Counted from the first letter of the stretch, positions 8,172-16,125 are shown. The stretch: 16,370 bases of DNA from an uncultured Gammaproteobacteria bacterium (GCA_905479545.1 CAJQNE010000216.1:1-16370), one strand, 5' to 3'. A program made the numbers and translations. The notes: generated by a model not told the origin, from the sequence alone.

Positions 8172-9026
8172 ATGCTCAGACCAAGAGCATCACGATCAAA
8201 GCAGAAAAAAGATATGGCCAAACTGGTCGGCGTAACCGACAGTCGCGAAGCTTTTGGCTGGGTTGCTCGGACCTTTGACCGTAAGAATATAGTAATTGAA
8301 GGTGACTCCTGGGTCGCTTACCCGAGGCAGTGGTTAATCGCTGGCCCTAACTCAAATATATCCGACTGGATCATTAAATTCGCCGATAGCGCCGATACCA
8401 ATATCCTGTGCTTAGGCTCCAACGGCGACACCGCTGAAGAAATGCTGCAAGGCACTCAGCTAAACGTGATGACATCACTACTCAAAACACACGGTGAGCA
8501 TATTGACGTCTTACTGTTTTCGGGCGGTGGTAATGATGTAGTCGGAAAATATGACCTCCCCCCGCTGCTCAATGATTACGAGGCTGGCTTTACAGCCGAG
8601 CAATGCATTAAAACCGCAGAGTTCTCAGAAAAAGTCCAGAAAATCAGGGGTAGCTACGAGATTTTAATTGGTCTCCGCGACCTGCACGCCCCTAACTGCA
8701 AAATCCTCACCCACACTTACGACATAGCCAAACCAACCGGCATCGGAGCGATGTTCCTCTGGGGTGTGACAGTAACCGGTCCCTGGATAAAGCCATACCT
8801 CGACGAAAAAGGCATCCCCGCCGAATTACATTTGCCATTAGTGAAAATTTTGCTCGGCCGTTTTCGCGAGCTAGCCTTAGAGCTCGCGACCCAAAACAAC
8901 AACTTCGTTGTAGTGGATACACAAGGAACGCTTGACCCTAATAGTCGAACTGATTGGTTGAATGAGATTCATCCGACCAGTAAGGGGTTTAAGCGTATCG
9001 CAGAAAAAATATATTCGAACTTATGA
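8172..9026 (+). CDS. SGNH/GDSL-type hydrolase
   Basis: This 284-aa protein is of the SGNH hydrolase type (esterase, lipase or acetylhydrolase fold). Block I is VIEGDSWVAY (41-50) with the nucleophile candidate S46, where W replaces the usual L. A glycine loop LGSNGDTAEEM (81-91) corresponds to block II, SGGGND (117-122) is block III with N121, and NEIHPTSKGF (264-273) is block V with H267. The usual Asp three residues before that His is Asn (N264), with E265 next to it. There is no signal peptide; the basic N terminus suggests a cytoplasmic location. The ATG at 8172 has an ideal site (ggag, eight bases upstream); an internal ATG at 8214 is weaker. The substrate is unknown. It sits downstream of repeat copy 1 and upstream of the PhoD-like gene, on the same strand. 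Confidence 0.82.
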   Translation: MLRPRASRSKQKKDMAKLVGVTDSREAFGWVARTFDRKNIVIEGDSWVAYPRQWLIAGPNSNISDWIIKFADSADTNILCLGSNGDTAEEMLQGTQLNVMTSLLKTHGEHIDVLLFSGGGNDVVGKYDLPPLLNDYEAGFTAEQCIKTAEFSEKVQKIRGSYEILIGLRDLHAPNCKILTHTYDIAKPTGIGAMFLWGVTVTGPWIKPYLDEKGIPAELHLPLVKILLGRFRELALELATQNNNFVVVDTQGTLDPNSRTDWLNEIHPTSKGFKRIAEKIYSNL

Positions 9027-9190
9027 TAGTAACTTTCGCTCAATTTACGGTACTAACAGAACGCAATTTTAACGCTACAAGGGAGCTCCAGACATACCCC
9101 ACACAGACTAAAATTAGCCAAAAATTAAACACTTACCCGTTGGCCTGCTGATAATTAAATTGACTGTTATATTCAAACAAGGAGATAGAA

Positions 9191-10525
9191 ATGGCGCGTT
9201 TGATTCTTGGACATACAACAGATAAAAGTATAAAAATATGGTGCAGGGGTAGCACGCGCTGGCCCGTCGCTTTCATAGATGTTCTAGATAGTGCCGATCG
9301 ACGAACATCACCAACAAAAGTGATAGAGCTCAATCCCGTCGAATTCTGGACGGACGTCGTGAACTGGGACGGACTAAGTCCGGATCGTCCGTATCGGGTG
9401 AAGGTGGCATTTGGCAAAGACTCGACCGCAACTGGATCTGAACGTATACGCGACGCATACACTGAGGGCCGCTTCAGAACTTTTCCAGTCGAAACGTCTC
9501 AAGCAAGCTTCACTTTCTTACTTGGATCCTGCAATTTGCACTCATTAGGAATAATTAAAAACCCGGACAAGCCATGGTCACGTATATCAGAAGTTGCAGC
9601 GGCTAAAGACGCTCGTTTCATGATTCATTGCGGGGATCAAATATACGCCGACATTCCTTTACCACCTAGAGCCGATCCATCTCACTATAGAAAGAAATAC
9701 CTAGATGCATGGGATGACTGTAGGCCAGCCCGTGCTTTCCTTACCCAAACTTCCCAGTACATGATTCTTGATGATCATGAGATCACGAACAACTTTGATC
9801 AAGACATGTCCCTGGGGTCCGAAGATCATATTGCTAGGCGCAACGCGGCTATGAAAGCTTATTGGGAGTTTCAACACAAACATAACCCTGATACCTCTAG
9901 CCCGAACGAACCACGCCGCTATTATTATTCGTTCTCATGTGGTCGGGCGCAGTTTTTCGTTTTGGACACGCGATTTCGAAGGTCATCAGAGAATGGTCAG
10001 ATGATTGACTTAAGGCAACTGGAAACGCTAAAAGCATGGCTCTCGAAACATAAGGATGAGCTGAAATTTATAGTGACAAGCGTTCCATTCGTTGGCCAGG
10101 TGAAACGCCCGGATAATGACAAGTGGTGTTCTACGTGCTTTTCCAAACAACGTGAAGATCTGTTTGACTTTCTACATCAAAATGAAATTTCTAAGACAGT
10201 TTTTTTGACCGGAGACATGCACACTAGCTACCACGCTACTGCGAAGGTTAGCGACGGCAATCATTCAGTCACCGTTCACGAGCTGATGTCCAGCCCAATA
10301 AATCAATTTACACCTGACACCGATATCGAGGAGTGCTATGTGCAAAACCACCCACTCTCTACATCGAATAACTTAAGAGTACTCTGCAAAATCACGCCAA
10401 AAAGTTTCTATGGTGATCATTCAAACATAATGGCGATTTCGGTCAAACCAAACCGCGTCGCCTATCAAGTGTTCCGAACCACGAAGTCAGGTGGTGCAAA
10501 AATTTCTCGATCTTTTCAGCCGTAA
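9191..10525 (+). CDS. PhoD-like metallophosphatase
   Basis: This 444-aa protein of the alkaline phosphatase D family hydrolyses phosphomonoesters or phosphodiesters in characterised members. An N-terminal strand-rich domain (about 1-100) precedes the metallophosphatase domain. Its motifs are GSCN (112-115), HCGDQIYAD (146-154), LDDHEITN (193-200), LDTR (258-261) and TGDMHTSYH (340-348), which carry the expected Asp, Asn and His metal ligands. Classical PhoD is exported by a twin-arginine signal, but this one starts directly at the N-terminal domain with no signal peptide, so it is probably cytoplasmic or exported by an unusual route. The start is firm (aaggag 8 bases before the ATG). It follows the SGNH gene by 164 bases and may share its transcript. 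Composition is more A/T-rich than the moxR side. The substrate is unknown. Confidence 0.88.
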   Translation: MARLILGHTTDKSIKIWCRGSTRWPVAFIDVLDSADRRTSPTKVIELNPVEFWTDVVNWDGLSPDRPYRVKVAFGKDSTATGSERIRDAYTEGRFRTFPVETSQASFTFLLGSCNLHSLGIIKNPDKPWSRISEVAAAKDARFMIHCGDQIYADIPLPPRADPSHYRKKYLDAWDDCRPARAFLTQTSQYMILDDHEITNNFDQDMSLGSEDHIARRNAAMKAYWEFQHKHNPDTSSPNEPRRYYYSFSCGRAQFFVLDTRFRRSSENGQMIDLRQLETLKAWLSKHKDELKFIVTSVPFVGQVKRPDNDKWCSTCFSKQREDLFDFLHQNEISKTVFLTGDMHTSYHATAKVSDGNHSVTVHELMSSPINQFTPDTDIEECYVQNHPLSTSNNLRVLCKITPKSFYGDHSNIMAISVKPNRVAYQVFRTTKSGGAKISRSFQP

Positions 10526-10544
10526 CTCTTTACTGCTGAAAAGA
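10511..10544 (+). terminator. Hairpin overlapping the PhoD-like stop codon
   Basis: A perfect 10-bp inverted repeat (tcttttcagc 10511-10520, gctgaaaaga 10535-10544) with a 14-base loop spans the stop codon. It is followed by A-rich sequence; a T run occurs only 20-30 bases later, so termination efficiency is uncertain. Confidence 0.4.
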
Positions 10545-10709
10545 AATATATTGCAAGGATATAGGAGTTTTTTTGTATTCCAAATGGATTGGGACCGGAA
10601 CCGAACGCCACTTTGCAAGGTAATAACAACCTGAAAAGCTTTGCGCCCAGAAGCATGATAATCACTTTAAGGCTTTTGTAATAGAAACTCGATAGTTAGG
10701 AATTCACCA

Positions 10710-11774
10710 ATGGCCAAGAACATCATCATTTGCTCCGACGGCACAGGCAACACGGCGAACAAGGGCCGTGGTACTAACGTGTTCAAGTTGTATGAGGCGC
10801 TGGATTTATCGAGCCAACGACTGGATAGTGGCAAGACTACACAGCTGGCGTTTTATGATGACGGCGTAGGGACCGAACCTGGCCGCTGGAAGCGGTTATT
10901 GGGTGGTATTTTCGGCACAGGTTTGTCACGAAATATCCGTGAAATGTACTGCGAACTTTGTCGCGTTTATGAGCAGGGGGATCAAATTTACCTGTTTGGG
11001 TTTAGTCGTGGTGCGTTCACTGTTCGCACGCTGGCAGGCGTAATCATTGAACACGGCATCGTGCCCAGGAGCGACTGGAAAACGGATAAAGAACTCGAAA
11101 ATATCAGCCGTAGCATCTGGCGCTCCCATCGACACCAATACGACTCCTATTTGGGCTGTTTCTTCCGTAAGTTTAGTGACCCGATGCTAAAAATCGAAGA
11201 GGTCCAAGAAAAATACCACCTCGACACCCCAAGTACTAAAAGTATAACCACCGAACGACCCACCATAAGGATGGTTGGTGTTTGGGACACCGTTGCAGCA
11301 TATGGTTTTCCGGTCGATTGGATCGCTGATGCGGTTAACAAATATATTTACCGGTTTAGCTTTACAGACCAGAAACTTAGCGAACATGTACACAAAGGTT
11401 GCCAGGCTCTCGCCATCGATGATGAACGGCATACCTTCCACCCAACCCTATGGGAGCATGATGAAACACGCAGCGAAGACAAACGTATTGAGCAGGTATG
11501 GTTTGCGGGCGTTCATTCCAATGTGGGTGGCGGCTACGTCAAGCAGGGATTATCGCTCGTCACGTTAAATTGGATGGTTACCAGAGCTGAGGAACAGGGC
11601 TTGCGTTTCCACCAAAGCATGCGTGACAACTTCCGTAAATGTGCCAACGTAAACGGTACCCTTTATGATTCTCGTGCCGGTTTGGGGCGGTTTTACCGGT
11701 ATACGCCACGCGACATTCAGCGCTTATGCTCTACCTTCAGACGCGAGGAGATACGCGACTGTTCAAAATCATAA
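10710..11774 (+). CDS. DUF2235 / Tle1-like alpha/beta hydrolase, catalytic part
   Basis: This frame encodes 354 aa of a DUF2235 protein, the alpha/beta-hydrolase family that includes Tle1 phospholipase effectors of type VI secretion. The N-terminal motif is IIICSDGTGNT (5-15), the nucleophile elbow is GFSRGAFTVR (97-106, S99), and the acid and base candidates are D193 (VGVWDTVAAYG) and H269 (WFAGVHSNVGGGY). All three catalytic positions are present. The frame ends at a TAA (11772-11774) just after YRYTPRDIQRLC, where family members normally continue, and the rest of the family sequence resumes in the same frame after the stop. The product is therefore probably truncated or read through. No type VI secretion genes, VgrG or PAAR are in the window, so an effector role is not supported here. 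The ATG at 10710 follows gttaggaattcacca, with a moderate ribosome site. Confidence 0.85.
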   Translation: MAKNIIICSDGTGNTANKGRGTNVFKLYEALDLSSQRLDSGKTTQLAFYDDGVGTEPGRWKRLLGGIFGTGLSRNIREMYCELCRVYEQGDQIYLFGFSRGAFTVRTLAGVIIEHGIVPRSDWKTDKELENISRSIWRSHRHQYDSYLGCFFRKFSDPMLKIEEVQEKYHLDTPSTKSITTERPTIRMVGVWDTVAAYGFPVDWIADAVNKYIYRFSFTDQKLSEHVHKGCQALAIDDERHTFHPTLWEHDETRSEDKRIEQVWFAGVHSNVGGGYVKQGLSLVTLNWMVTRAEEQGLRFHQSMRDNFRKCANVNGTLYDSRAGLGRFYRYTPRDIQRLCSTFRREEIRDCSKS

Positions 11775-12323
11775 ACACAGAAGGACTGCGTCGACTCGAC
11801 TTCGGAAAACATACAAGCCGTACCTATCGAAATTCATGACAGCGTATTTGAGCGTCTTCAATGGGGCACAAGGGGCTACTCTCCCGGAGCTCTTCCGGAG
11901 AAGTTCACCATTGTAAGAACTGAACGGAAAGCCGATGAAGACCGGGAAGCGGCAATTGAAGCTTTGGCTCGCCGATATAACGAGGGCATCACTAAAACAC
12001 CAACGGCATTCTCAGACGTAGCTGGCTCAATAAGACAACGTAGCTACTGGAGTTACCGAATAATGCATATTTTCGCATTTTCGGCCTTTATGTCAGCCAT
12101 ATTGTTTATAAGCTATTTTTACTTTCACACCTCTGCTGAATCATCTACCAAACCACACAGTTGTCTATTTTGGGCTGCCTGGGTAACGACTGGTATTGCT
12201 GCATTGAGCGGCGGCTATTCCCAATTTATACGTTACCGCCACGCGCCAAGAATCAGCAACGCTCGCTCTAAATTTTGGCGAGGGGTTTTTGCAGGCCGAA
12301 AGCATAACCAGAACAGGAAATAG
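11775..12323 (+). pseudogene. C-terminal remainder of the DUF2235 protein after an in-frame stop
   Basis: The reading frame directly after the TAA at 11772 continues in the same phase. The stretch EIHDSVFERLQWGTRGYSPG is typical of DUF2235 C-terminal regions, so this is the tail of the upstream gene rather than a separate one. Two hydrophobic segments follow (one in YRIMHIFAFSAFMSAILF and the residues after it, one in FWAAWVTTGIAALSGG), giving a C-terminal membrane hairpin and then a basic end. The intact gene would span 10710-12323, about 537 codons before the final stop. The tail has an internal ATG at 11964 that could start a 119-aa product, but I see no good ribosome site for it. Possible explanations are a nonsense mutation, a sequencing error or stop readthrough. 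Confidence 0.7.
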
Positions 12324-12625
12324 ATATTGCATGGGCTTTGGCAGTGACAATATGACATTCACCGACCCGGACTATCAGCCGTTTGCCATCACAAACGACT
12401 GAAAGGGTAGTCTAAATAATCTTGATTTTAAGAGGAAAACTTCAACAATCGAACAGTGCCAAATAGACTTACAATCAGCTGAATCTAGGTTACACGGACA
12501 CCTTTTTTCTTATGATGCTCGCGTGGTTGATTTGGATGTTCGCCGCAGTTTGAGGGGCCCCACCGTGTTATCGCTAAACTCCGTATTGAGTAATACGCTG
12601 CAGCGAAACCGGTGATAACCACCGA
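12324..12625. other. Convergent intergenic region with a nested inverted repeat
   Basis: The + strand DUF2235 tail and the minus-strand MBL gene converge here. A possible 23-codon frame (12331-12402) has a weak ribosome site and no recognisable similarity. A nested hairpin lies at 12567-12619: gttatc/gataac outside, tcgct/agcga next, and a perfect cgtatt-gagt-aatacg hairpin inside. It could terminate transcription from both sides or be a structured RNA. Confidence 0.45.
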
Positions 12626-13660
12626 CTAATGTCTGAATAATGGCACAGGCCTTCCGACCGGCAGTAACTTCAGTTGGCGTCCATGTTTACGACCAAGTTC
12701 GTCGAGCCGCTCAATCACCTCATTTACGCTACGGTGCCAAGGGACTAGCTGCGGGGCAGCCCGCATGCGGGTACTTAGCGGAAGCGTCAAATTGTCCCAG
12801 TGAATGGCCATCACACGCTGAGGGTCAACAGGCTCAATGACATGCTTCCAGTAATCGGCCACATAATTATCACTCTGAGCGCCGAGCCCTCCAATGCCGA
12901 GAAAAACCACATCAGCATCGAACGACTCAAGAACGTTTTCTCGATATCCAGCACTGCCCTGAATAAGCGCCCTCCCTTGGGGATGTGCGATATGAATGGT
13001 ATAGAAAGGCCCTGACCTGTAATCAAACTCCGTTGCAGGTGGCGCTAGCGGAGCTTTAATACGCTTACCCAGCAGCTTGTTGCGAGTACCAGGCAACGGC
13101 ACATGCTCAGTCTCAATGAAAGTCACTTCAAAATCACCGAGACTAAGTGGTACGTTGGGCTTGATAACAACAACTCGATCTTTAGGCACCCCTCCGCCTT
13201 GGGCAATATTAGCCGTAGACTCTGAACCCAACACCATTGCGCCTGTCGCATTCGCGACTACTGCAACATCCATTGCGTGGTCGTAGTGCGAGTGCACTGT
13301 AAGCACAGCACCCAACTCTCCCTTAGCGGCAATTCCAGCACTTACCAGACCATCGGTAATTCTACTGATGTTGGGCCGAATTTTTTGTCGGAGTAATAGC
13401 TTATGCAGCGGGGGACGACTGAAAAAACCATCCACCAGCAACGCGTTCTTACCATCTTGTATTAGCAGCGTCGATACACCGAAATACGACACAGTCACTT
13501 CAGTGCTAGTTTGAGGTTGCTCGGTAATAACAAGCTCCGGCCAACGCTCCAATACGAACGGGCCGCGAAATACACTGCACCCCATCATAGCGACTAACAT
13601 CGCGACACCGAACCCTCGGAGCGAGATAGACCACGCTGTACTAAGCATTCTGAAATTCAT
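12626..13660 (-). CDS. MBL-fold metallo-hydrolase, probable lipoprotein
   Basis: This 344-aa protein is a metallo-beta-lactamase-fold hydrolase of the UlaG/RNase-Z-like broad type. It has the metal motif HSHYDH (123-128), a further His at 186 (ETEHVPLPG) and a late IHWDN (H287), which fit metal ligands or active-site positions. The N terminus is basic, then hydrophobic (about 14-26), ending in MMGC (C28), a plausible though not ideal lipobox, so the protein is probably a membrane-anchored periplasmic lipoprotein. The frame is open to 13723, but I chose the ATG at 13660: it has gggag seven bases upstream and places the signal at the N terminus. It is the only confident minus-strand gene in the window and faces the DUF2235 gene. 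The substrate is unknown; such folds hydrolyse lactones, phosphodiesters and N-acyl phospholipids among others. Confidence 0.87.
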   Translation of the reverse strand: MNFRMLSTAWSISLRGFGVAMLVAMMGCSVFRGPFVLERWPELVITEQPQTSTEVTVSYFGVSTLLIQDGKNALLVDGFFSRPPLHKLLLRQKIRPNISRITDGLVSAGIAAKGELGAVLTVHSHYDHAMDVAVVANATGAMVLGSESTANIAQGGGVPKDRVVVIKPNVPLSLGDFEVTFIETEHVPLPGTRNKLLGKRIKAPLAPPATEFDYRSGPFYTIHIAHPQGRALIQGSAGYRENVLESFDADVVFLGIGGLGAQSDNYVADYWKHVIEPVDPQRVMAIHWDNLTLPLSTRMRAAPQLVPWHRSVNEVIERLDELGRKHGRQLKLLPVGRPVPLFRH

Positions 13661-13958
13661 ACATAACTCCCGGTTCTTTGCATCTCGTACAACAAATAAT
13701 AGAGTGTGCAGAATTGGTCTCATAAATATTCGAATTTGTGGTCGTGCAGGTCAACGCAAGCACTTTACCCGTCAACACTACCACTAGGAACTCAACGGGC
13801 CTAAGCAATGGCAATGGCAACTTCATAGCGTTCGACGAAATTTCAACGACCAGCGATTCAGCCGCCGTCCACACACCATAGCTCAGCAACACCACCATCG
13901 CCCCTGTAACGGTTACAGCCAGCAGGTTCTCCGGGTTAGTTACTGAACAGACTGCCAA
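13641..13958 (-). CDS. Possible small membrane protein upstream of the MBL gene
   Basis: A 105-codon minus-strand frame starting at a TTG overlaps the MBL start by 20 bases. It contains two hydrophobic stretches (about residues 12-32 and 50-68), a plausible membrane pattern. There is no ribosome site before the TTG, no recognised family, and the tail is polar and cysteine-rich. It could be a real coupled small gene, the decayed remnant of one, or chance. Confidence 0.22.
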   Translation of the reverse strand: MAVCSVTNPENLLAVTVTGAMVVLLSYGVWTAAESLVVEISSNAMKLPLPLLRPVEFLVVVLTGKVLALTCTTTNSNIYETNSAHSIICCTRCKEPGVMYEFQNA

Positions 13959-14482
13959 CTGGACGTATGCCTATCTGGATATCACTGAGCCGGGTGCGGG
14001 TATTTGAACGGGTACGGATACTTTTACGGCTATCGCACCGTAGCAAAGTGCTAGACACTGAGAGCCAGCCAAAATACCCCAGCTATCTCAATGGCCAAAA
14101 CGTGGCCATCTTGCGCAAATATAAAATTACCGGTTTATTCGACAAATGGTTGCCAGCGGAAAACCTTATTAAAGTAAAAGCTAATTATCTACAGTTCATT
14201 TAGCAACCCTAGCAGCCAATACATATGAGCCATAGAAATTGCAATTAACTGATTCCACTAGTTAAATTTTCAGAAAAAGCAAACCACTCCACCGTTCAAA
14301 GACAGCTAAAGCTATCAACTCCTATTGCCAGCCAGCCTCCGGCCACTAATGGCCACAAATTCCCAAGTGTGACTCCCTTACTAGCAAATCTAAACTGGCA
14401 GCGTATTAATTATCGCATCGACAAAGCTGGTTCACCGCATCAATAAATAGACAAATAGCTGAGCCATCGACTTGTTAGAACT
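13959..14482. other. Intergenic stretch without a supported gene
   Basis: A 78-codon + strand frame (13967-14203) is the longest here, but it has no ribosome site, a basic low-complexity start and no recognisable domain, so I do not call it. A short hairpin (ggcca-ctaa-tggcc) lies near 14340. No promoter, tRNA or transposon end could be supported. Confidence 0.4.
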
Positions 14483-14743
14483 GAAACGAAAACAAGGAAA
14501 CGTTTCATGGGGACTTATCAAATCAACCAACGCGGCAGCTCTGCCGTTAGCGAAAGCGCGACTTTGCCTTTTAGCATTTCGCCGCCAAACCTCACACGAA
14601 TTCAAAACCGCGTCTCGGCAGTAAGTTACTTGCAAGTTGTAACCCATTTGGGGGATGCGGGGCTGGCAGTCGACGGTTATCGTTTTGGAGTTCGGCGAAG
14701 CGGGTAAGTGAACAGGCAATTATTTTTACTCTGACCCCAATTA
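14483..14743 (+). repeat. Small-ORF repeat module, copy 2
   Basis: This is a direct repeat of 7784-8053, about 6.7 kb away. The 50-base core at 14641-14690 matches 46 bases of the first copy, and the leader around the ATG is also closely matched. A perfect 10-base palindrome (gaaacgtttc, 14497-14506) abuts the ATG. In copy 1 one extra base makes it gaaagcgtttc. The tail ends in ttttactctgaccccaatta, 21 bases before the lipoprotein gene. Confidence 0.75.
14507..14707 (+). CDS. Repeated small ORF, intact copy (66 aa)
   Basis: This 66-aa frame starts MGTYQINQRGSSA after an aagga site nine bases upstream and ends in THLGDAGLAVDGYRFGVRRSG. The first and last thirds are conserved, with protein-level substitutions, in the degenerate copy at 7810; the middle is variable. 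The peptide has no signal, membrane segment or known domain. It lies 57 bases upstream of the lipoprotein gene and on the same strand, so it could be the first gene of that unit, a leader peptide, or the residue of a mobile element that carries this module. Confidence 0.45.
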   Translation: MGTYQINQRGSSAVSESATLPFSISPPNLTRIQNRVSAVSYLQVVTHLGDAGLAVDGYRFGVRRSG

Positions 14744-14764
14744 CTTAAAAGAAAGGAGATTCCG

Positions 14765-15718
14765 ATGAAGAGGGATCAAATATCTAGCGTCTTTGTAAAC
14801 ATTGTAATCCTTGGAAGCACAAAGCAAGGTCAGACCCTCAAACTCCGTGGCCAAAGGGCGCTGCCCCCTTTAGCTCTTATTGTCCTTGCAGTGACGCTGA
14901 CCGGCTGCGCGAATCTGAAGGCTGTTTCAGACTTTTCTACATCAGGCGCCGAGGTCATGACGGACGTGCAGAAATCGTACGCCTCGACAAACAACGTCTG
15001 CGACAGGATGGTGTTAAGCGAACAAATCAGGCACACATCACTTTCTGCAGAACTTTGTGTCTCACTGAAAAATGTACTGGAAAAAAATTCACTCAGAACC
15101 AAGGCAATCCAGGGTTACCTTCAGGCCATGGCCGCTCTGGCAAAAGATGGCGAATACAAGGTCGATAAAAGCCTTGACGAACTTGCTGAAAAAGCATCTG
15201 CCATTGGGCTATCGGATGCGAGCTCGATTGCCAACATTATCAAGCCAATCGCAAACGCCTTTATATACGCCTACCAGAAGAAAGTACTGAAGGAGGTGAT
15301 TGTCGCAAGGAATGCAGATTTCGCTACCTTAGCTGATGCAATAAACATTGCTATGCAAGCAAGCGCTGATCAAATCGGAGCGTACAAAGAGGATCGTGAA
15401 AAAGAACTCGGATTTCTCGAAGATCAGCTCAAAAGCCAACGTTCAAAGAATCCCGAGCCTCCTAAGCCAATCGCAAGAGTTCCGGTTGAATACGCGATTC
15501 TGTCACTGAAAAAGGACATTGCTTCGCTCAAGGAATTCAAAGATGCTTCCGCCAAACTGGCCAAGGGCGTTAGTGAGCTGAAAACCAAACATCAAAAGCT
15601 CGCAGCTGATTCAACTGACATATCGAGCAAGGACATAATAGTAGAAATGAGGGCGCTCTACGATACGATCAAAGAAGCCCGCAAGGCATTCGAAGAAGCT
15701 AACGGAGGCGAACTATAA
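14765..15718 (+). CDS. Lipoprotein of unknown family, helical
   Basis: This 317-aa protein has a long basic N-region (1-29), a hydrophobic core (about 32-45) and a lipobox LTGC with acceptor C48, so it is a predicted lipoprotein. The mature part is almost entirely helical, with charged heptad-like stretches (about 195-230 and 240-310) suggesting coiled coils; a proline-rich break (PEPPKP) lies near 233. No catalytic motif is seen and I do not recognise the family. The start is supported by a strong aaaggag site. The stop overlaps the start of the next gene (TAATG), so the two proteins are translated together and probably act together. A structural or sensing role at the membrane is only an inference. 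Confidence 0.83.
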   Translation: MKRDQISSVFVNIVILGSTKQGQTLKLRGQRALPPLALIVLAVTLTGCANLKAVSDFSTSGAEVMTDVQKSYASTNNVCDRMVLSEQIRHTSLSAELCVSLKNVLEKNSLRTKAIQGYLQAMAALAKDGEYKVDKSLDELAEKASAIGLSDASSIANIIKPIANAFIYAYQKKVLKEVIVARNADFATLADAINIAMQASADQIGAYKEDREKELGFLEDQLKSQRSKNPEPPKPIARVPVEYAILSLKKDIASLKEFKDASAKLAKGVSELKTKHQKLAADSTDISSKDIIVEMRALYDTIKEARKAFEEANGGEL

Positions 15719-16125
15719 TGTCTGGGGAAATCAAACCAAGTACTATCCTGGATCTGGCTAATGCACTTTCTGGGGCAAGTGCTCGATACCAAGACTACCT
15801 GATCGCTTCTGACTATTCGCCAGAAAACAAGGCGAAGCTGCAGCAGAAAGCATTGGAGATGTCATCTGATGCACTGAAGCTCAGAGTGCTGGCTATCGAG
15901 ATGGCCAATACTGGTTCTGAAGCTGCCATGAAGAGCATCCAGAGAGGAACCAATCACCTTGAGGACGCTGCGAAAAAGCTACGAACCCTGAATAAAGCGA
16001 TTAACCTAGCGAGTGAAATAATCGATTTTTCGGCTGCTGTCTTTCTTGCCGTGAACGGAAAACCAGGAGGCCTTGTCGCCGCAGCCAAAGAGTTGATTAA
16101 GGCAGCGGAAGCTGTCTCTGAATAA
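15718..16125 (+). CDS. 135-aa helical partner protein, unknown family
   Basis: The start codon overlaps the lipoprotein stop as TAATG, indicating coupled translation. The product is 135 aa, helix-rich and Ala/Lys/Glu-rich, with no signal peptide. A moderately hydrophobic segment (about 98-112, within SEIIDFSAAVFLAVNG), a KPGG turn and an amphipathic C-terminal helix follow. This pattern could interact with membranes or bundle with the lipoprotein's coiled coils. I do not recognise the family. The pair could be a lipoprotein with its partner, or an effector/immunity-like couple, but nothing in the sequence decides between them. Confidence 0.78.
   Translation: MSGEIKPSTILDLANALSGASARYQDYLIASDYSPENKAKLQQKALEMSSDALKLRVLAIEMANTGSEAAMKSIQRGTNHLEDAAKKLRTLNKAINLASEIIDFSAAVFLAVNGKPGGLVAAAKELIKAAEAVSE

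Noticed and set aside
10710..12323. DUF2235 gene as a type VI secretion effector
   Set aside because: No VgrG, PAAR, Hcp or adaptor gene is present, so family resemblance alone does not support it.
13661..13723. Longer N terminus of the MBL hydrolase starting at 13723
   Set aside because: The ATG at 13660 has a gggag site at the right distance and puts the lipoprotein signal at the N terminus.
13967..14203. 78-codon + strand frame
   Set aside because: No ribosome site, no recognisable domain, and an odd basic composition; probably chance.
14432..14719. 95-codon minus-strand frame across repeat copy 2
   Set aside because: The + strand frame in the same place has a ribosome site and conserved ends shared with the other copy; the minus frame has neither.
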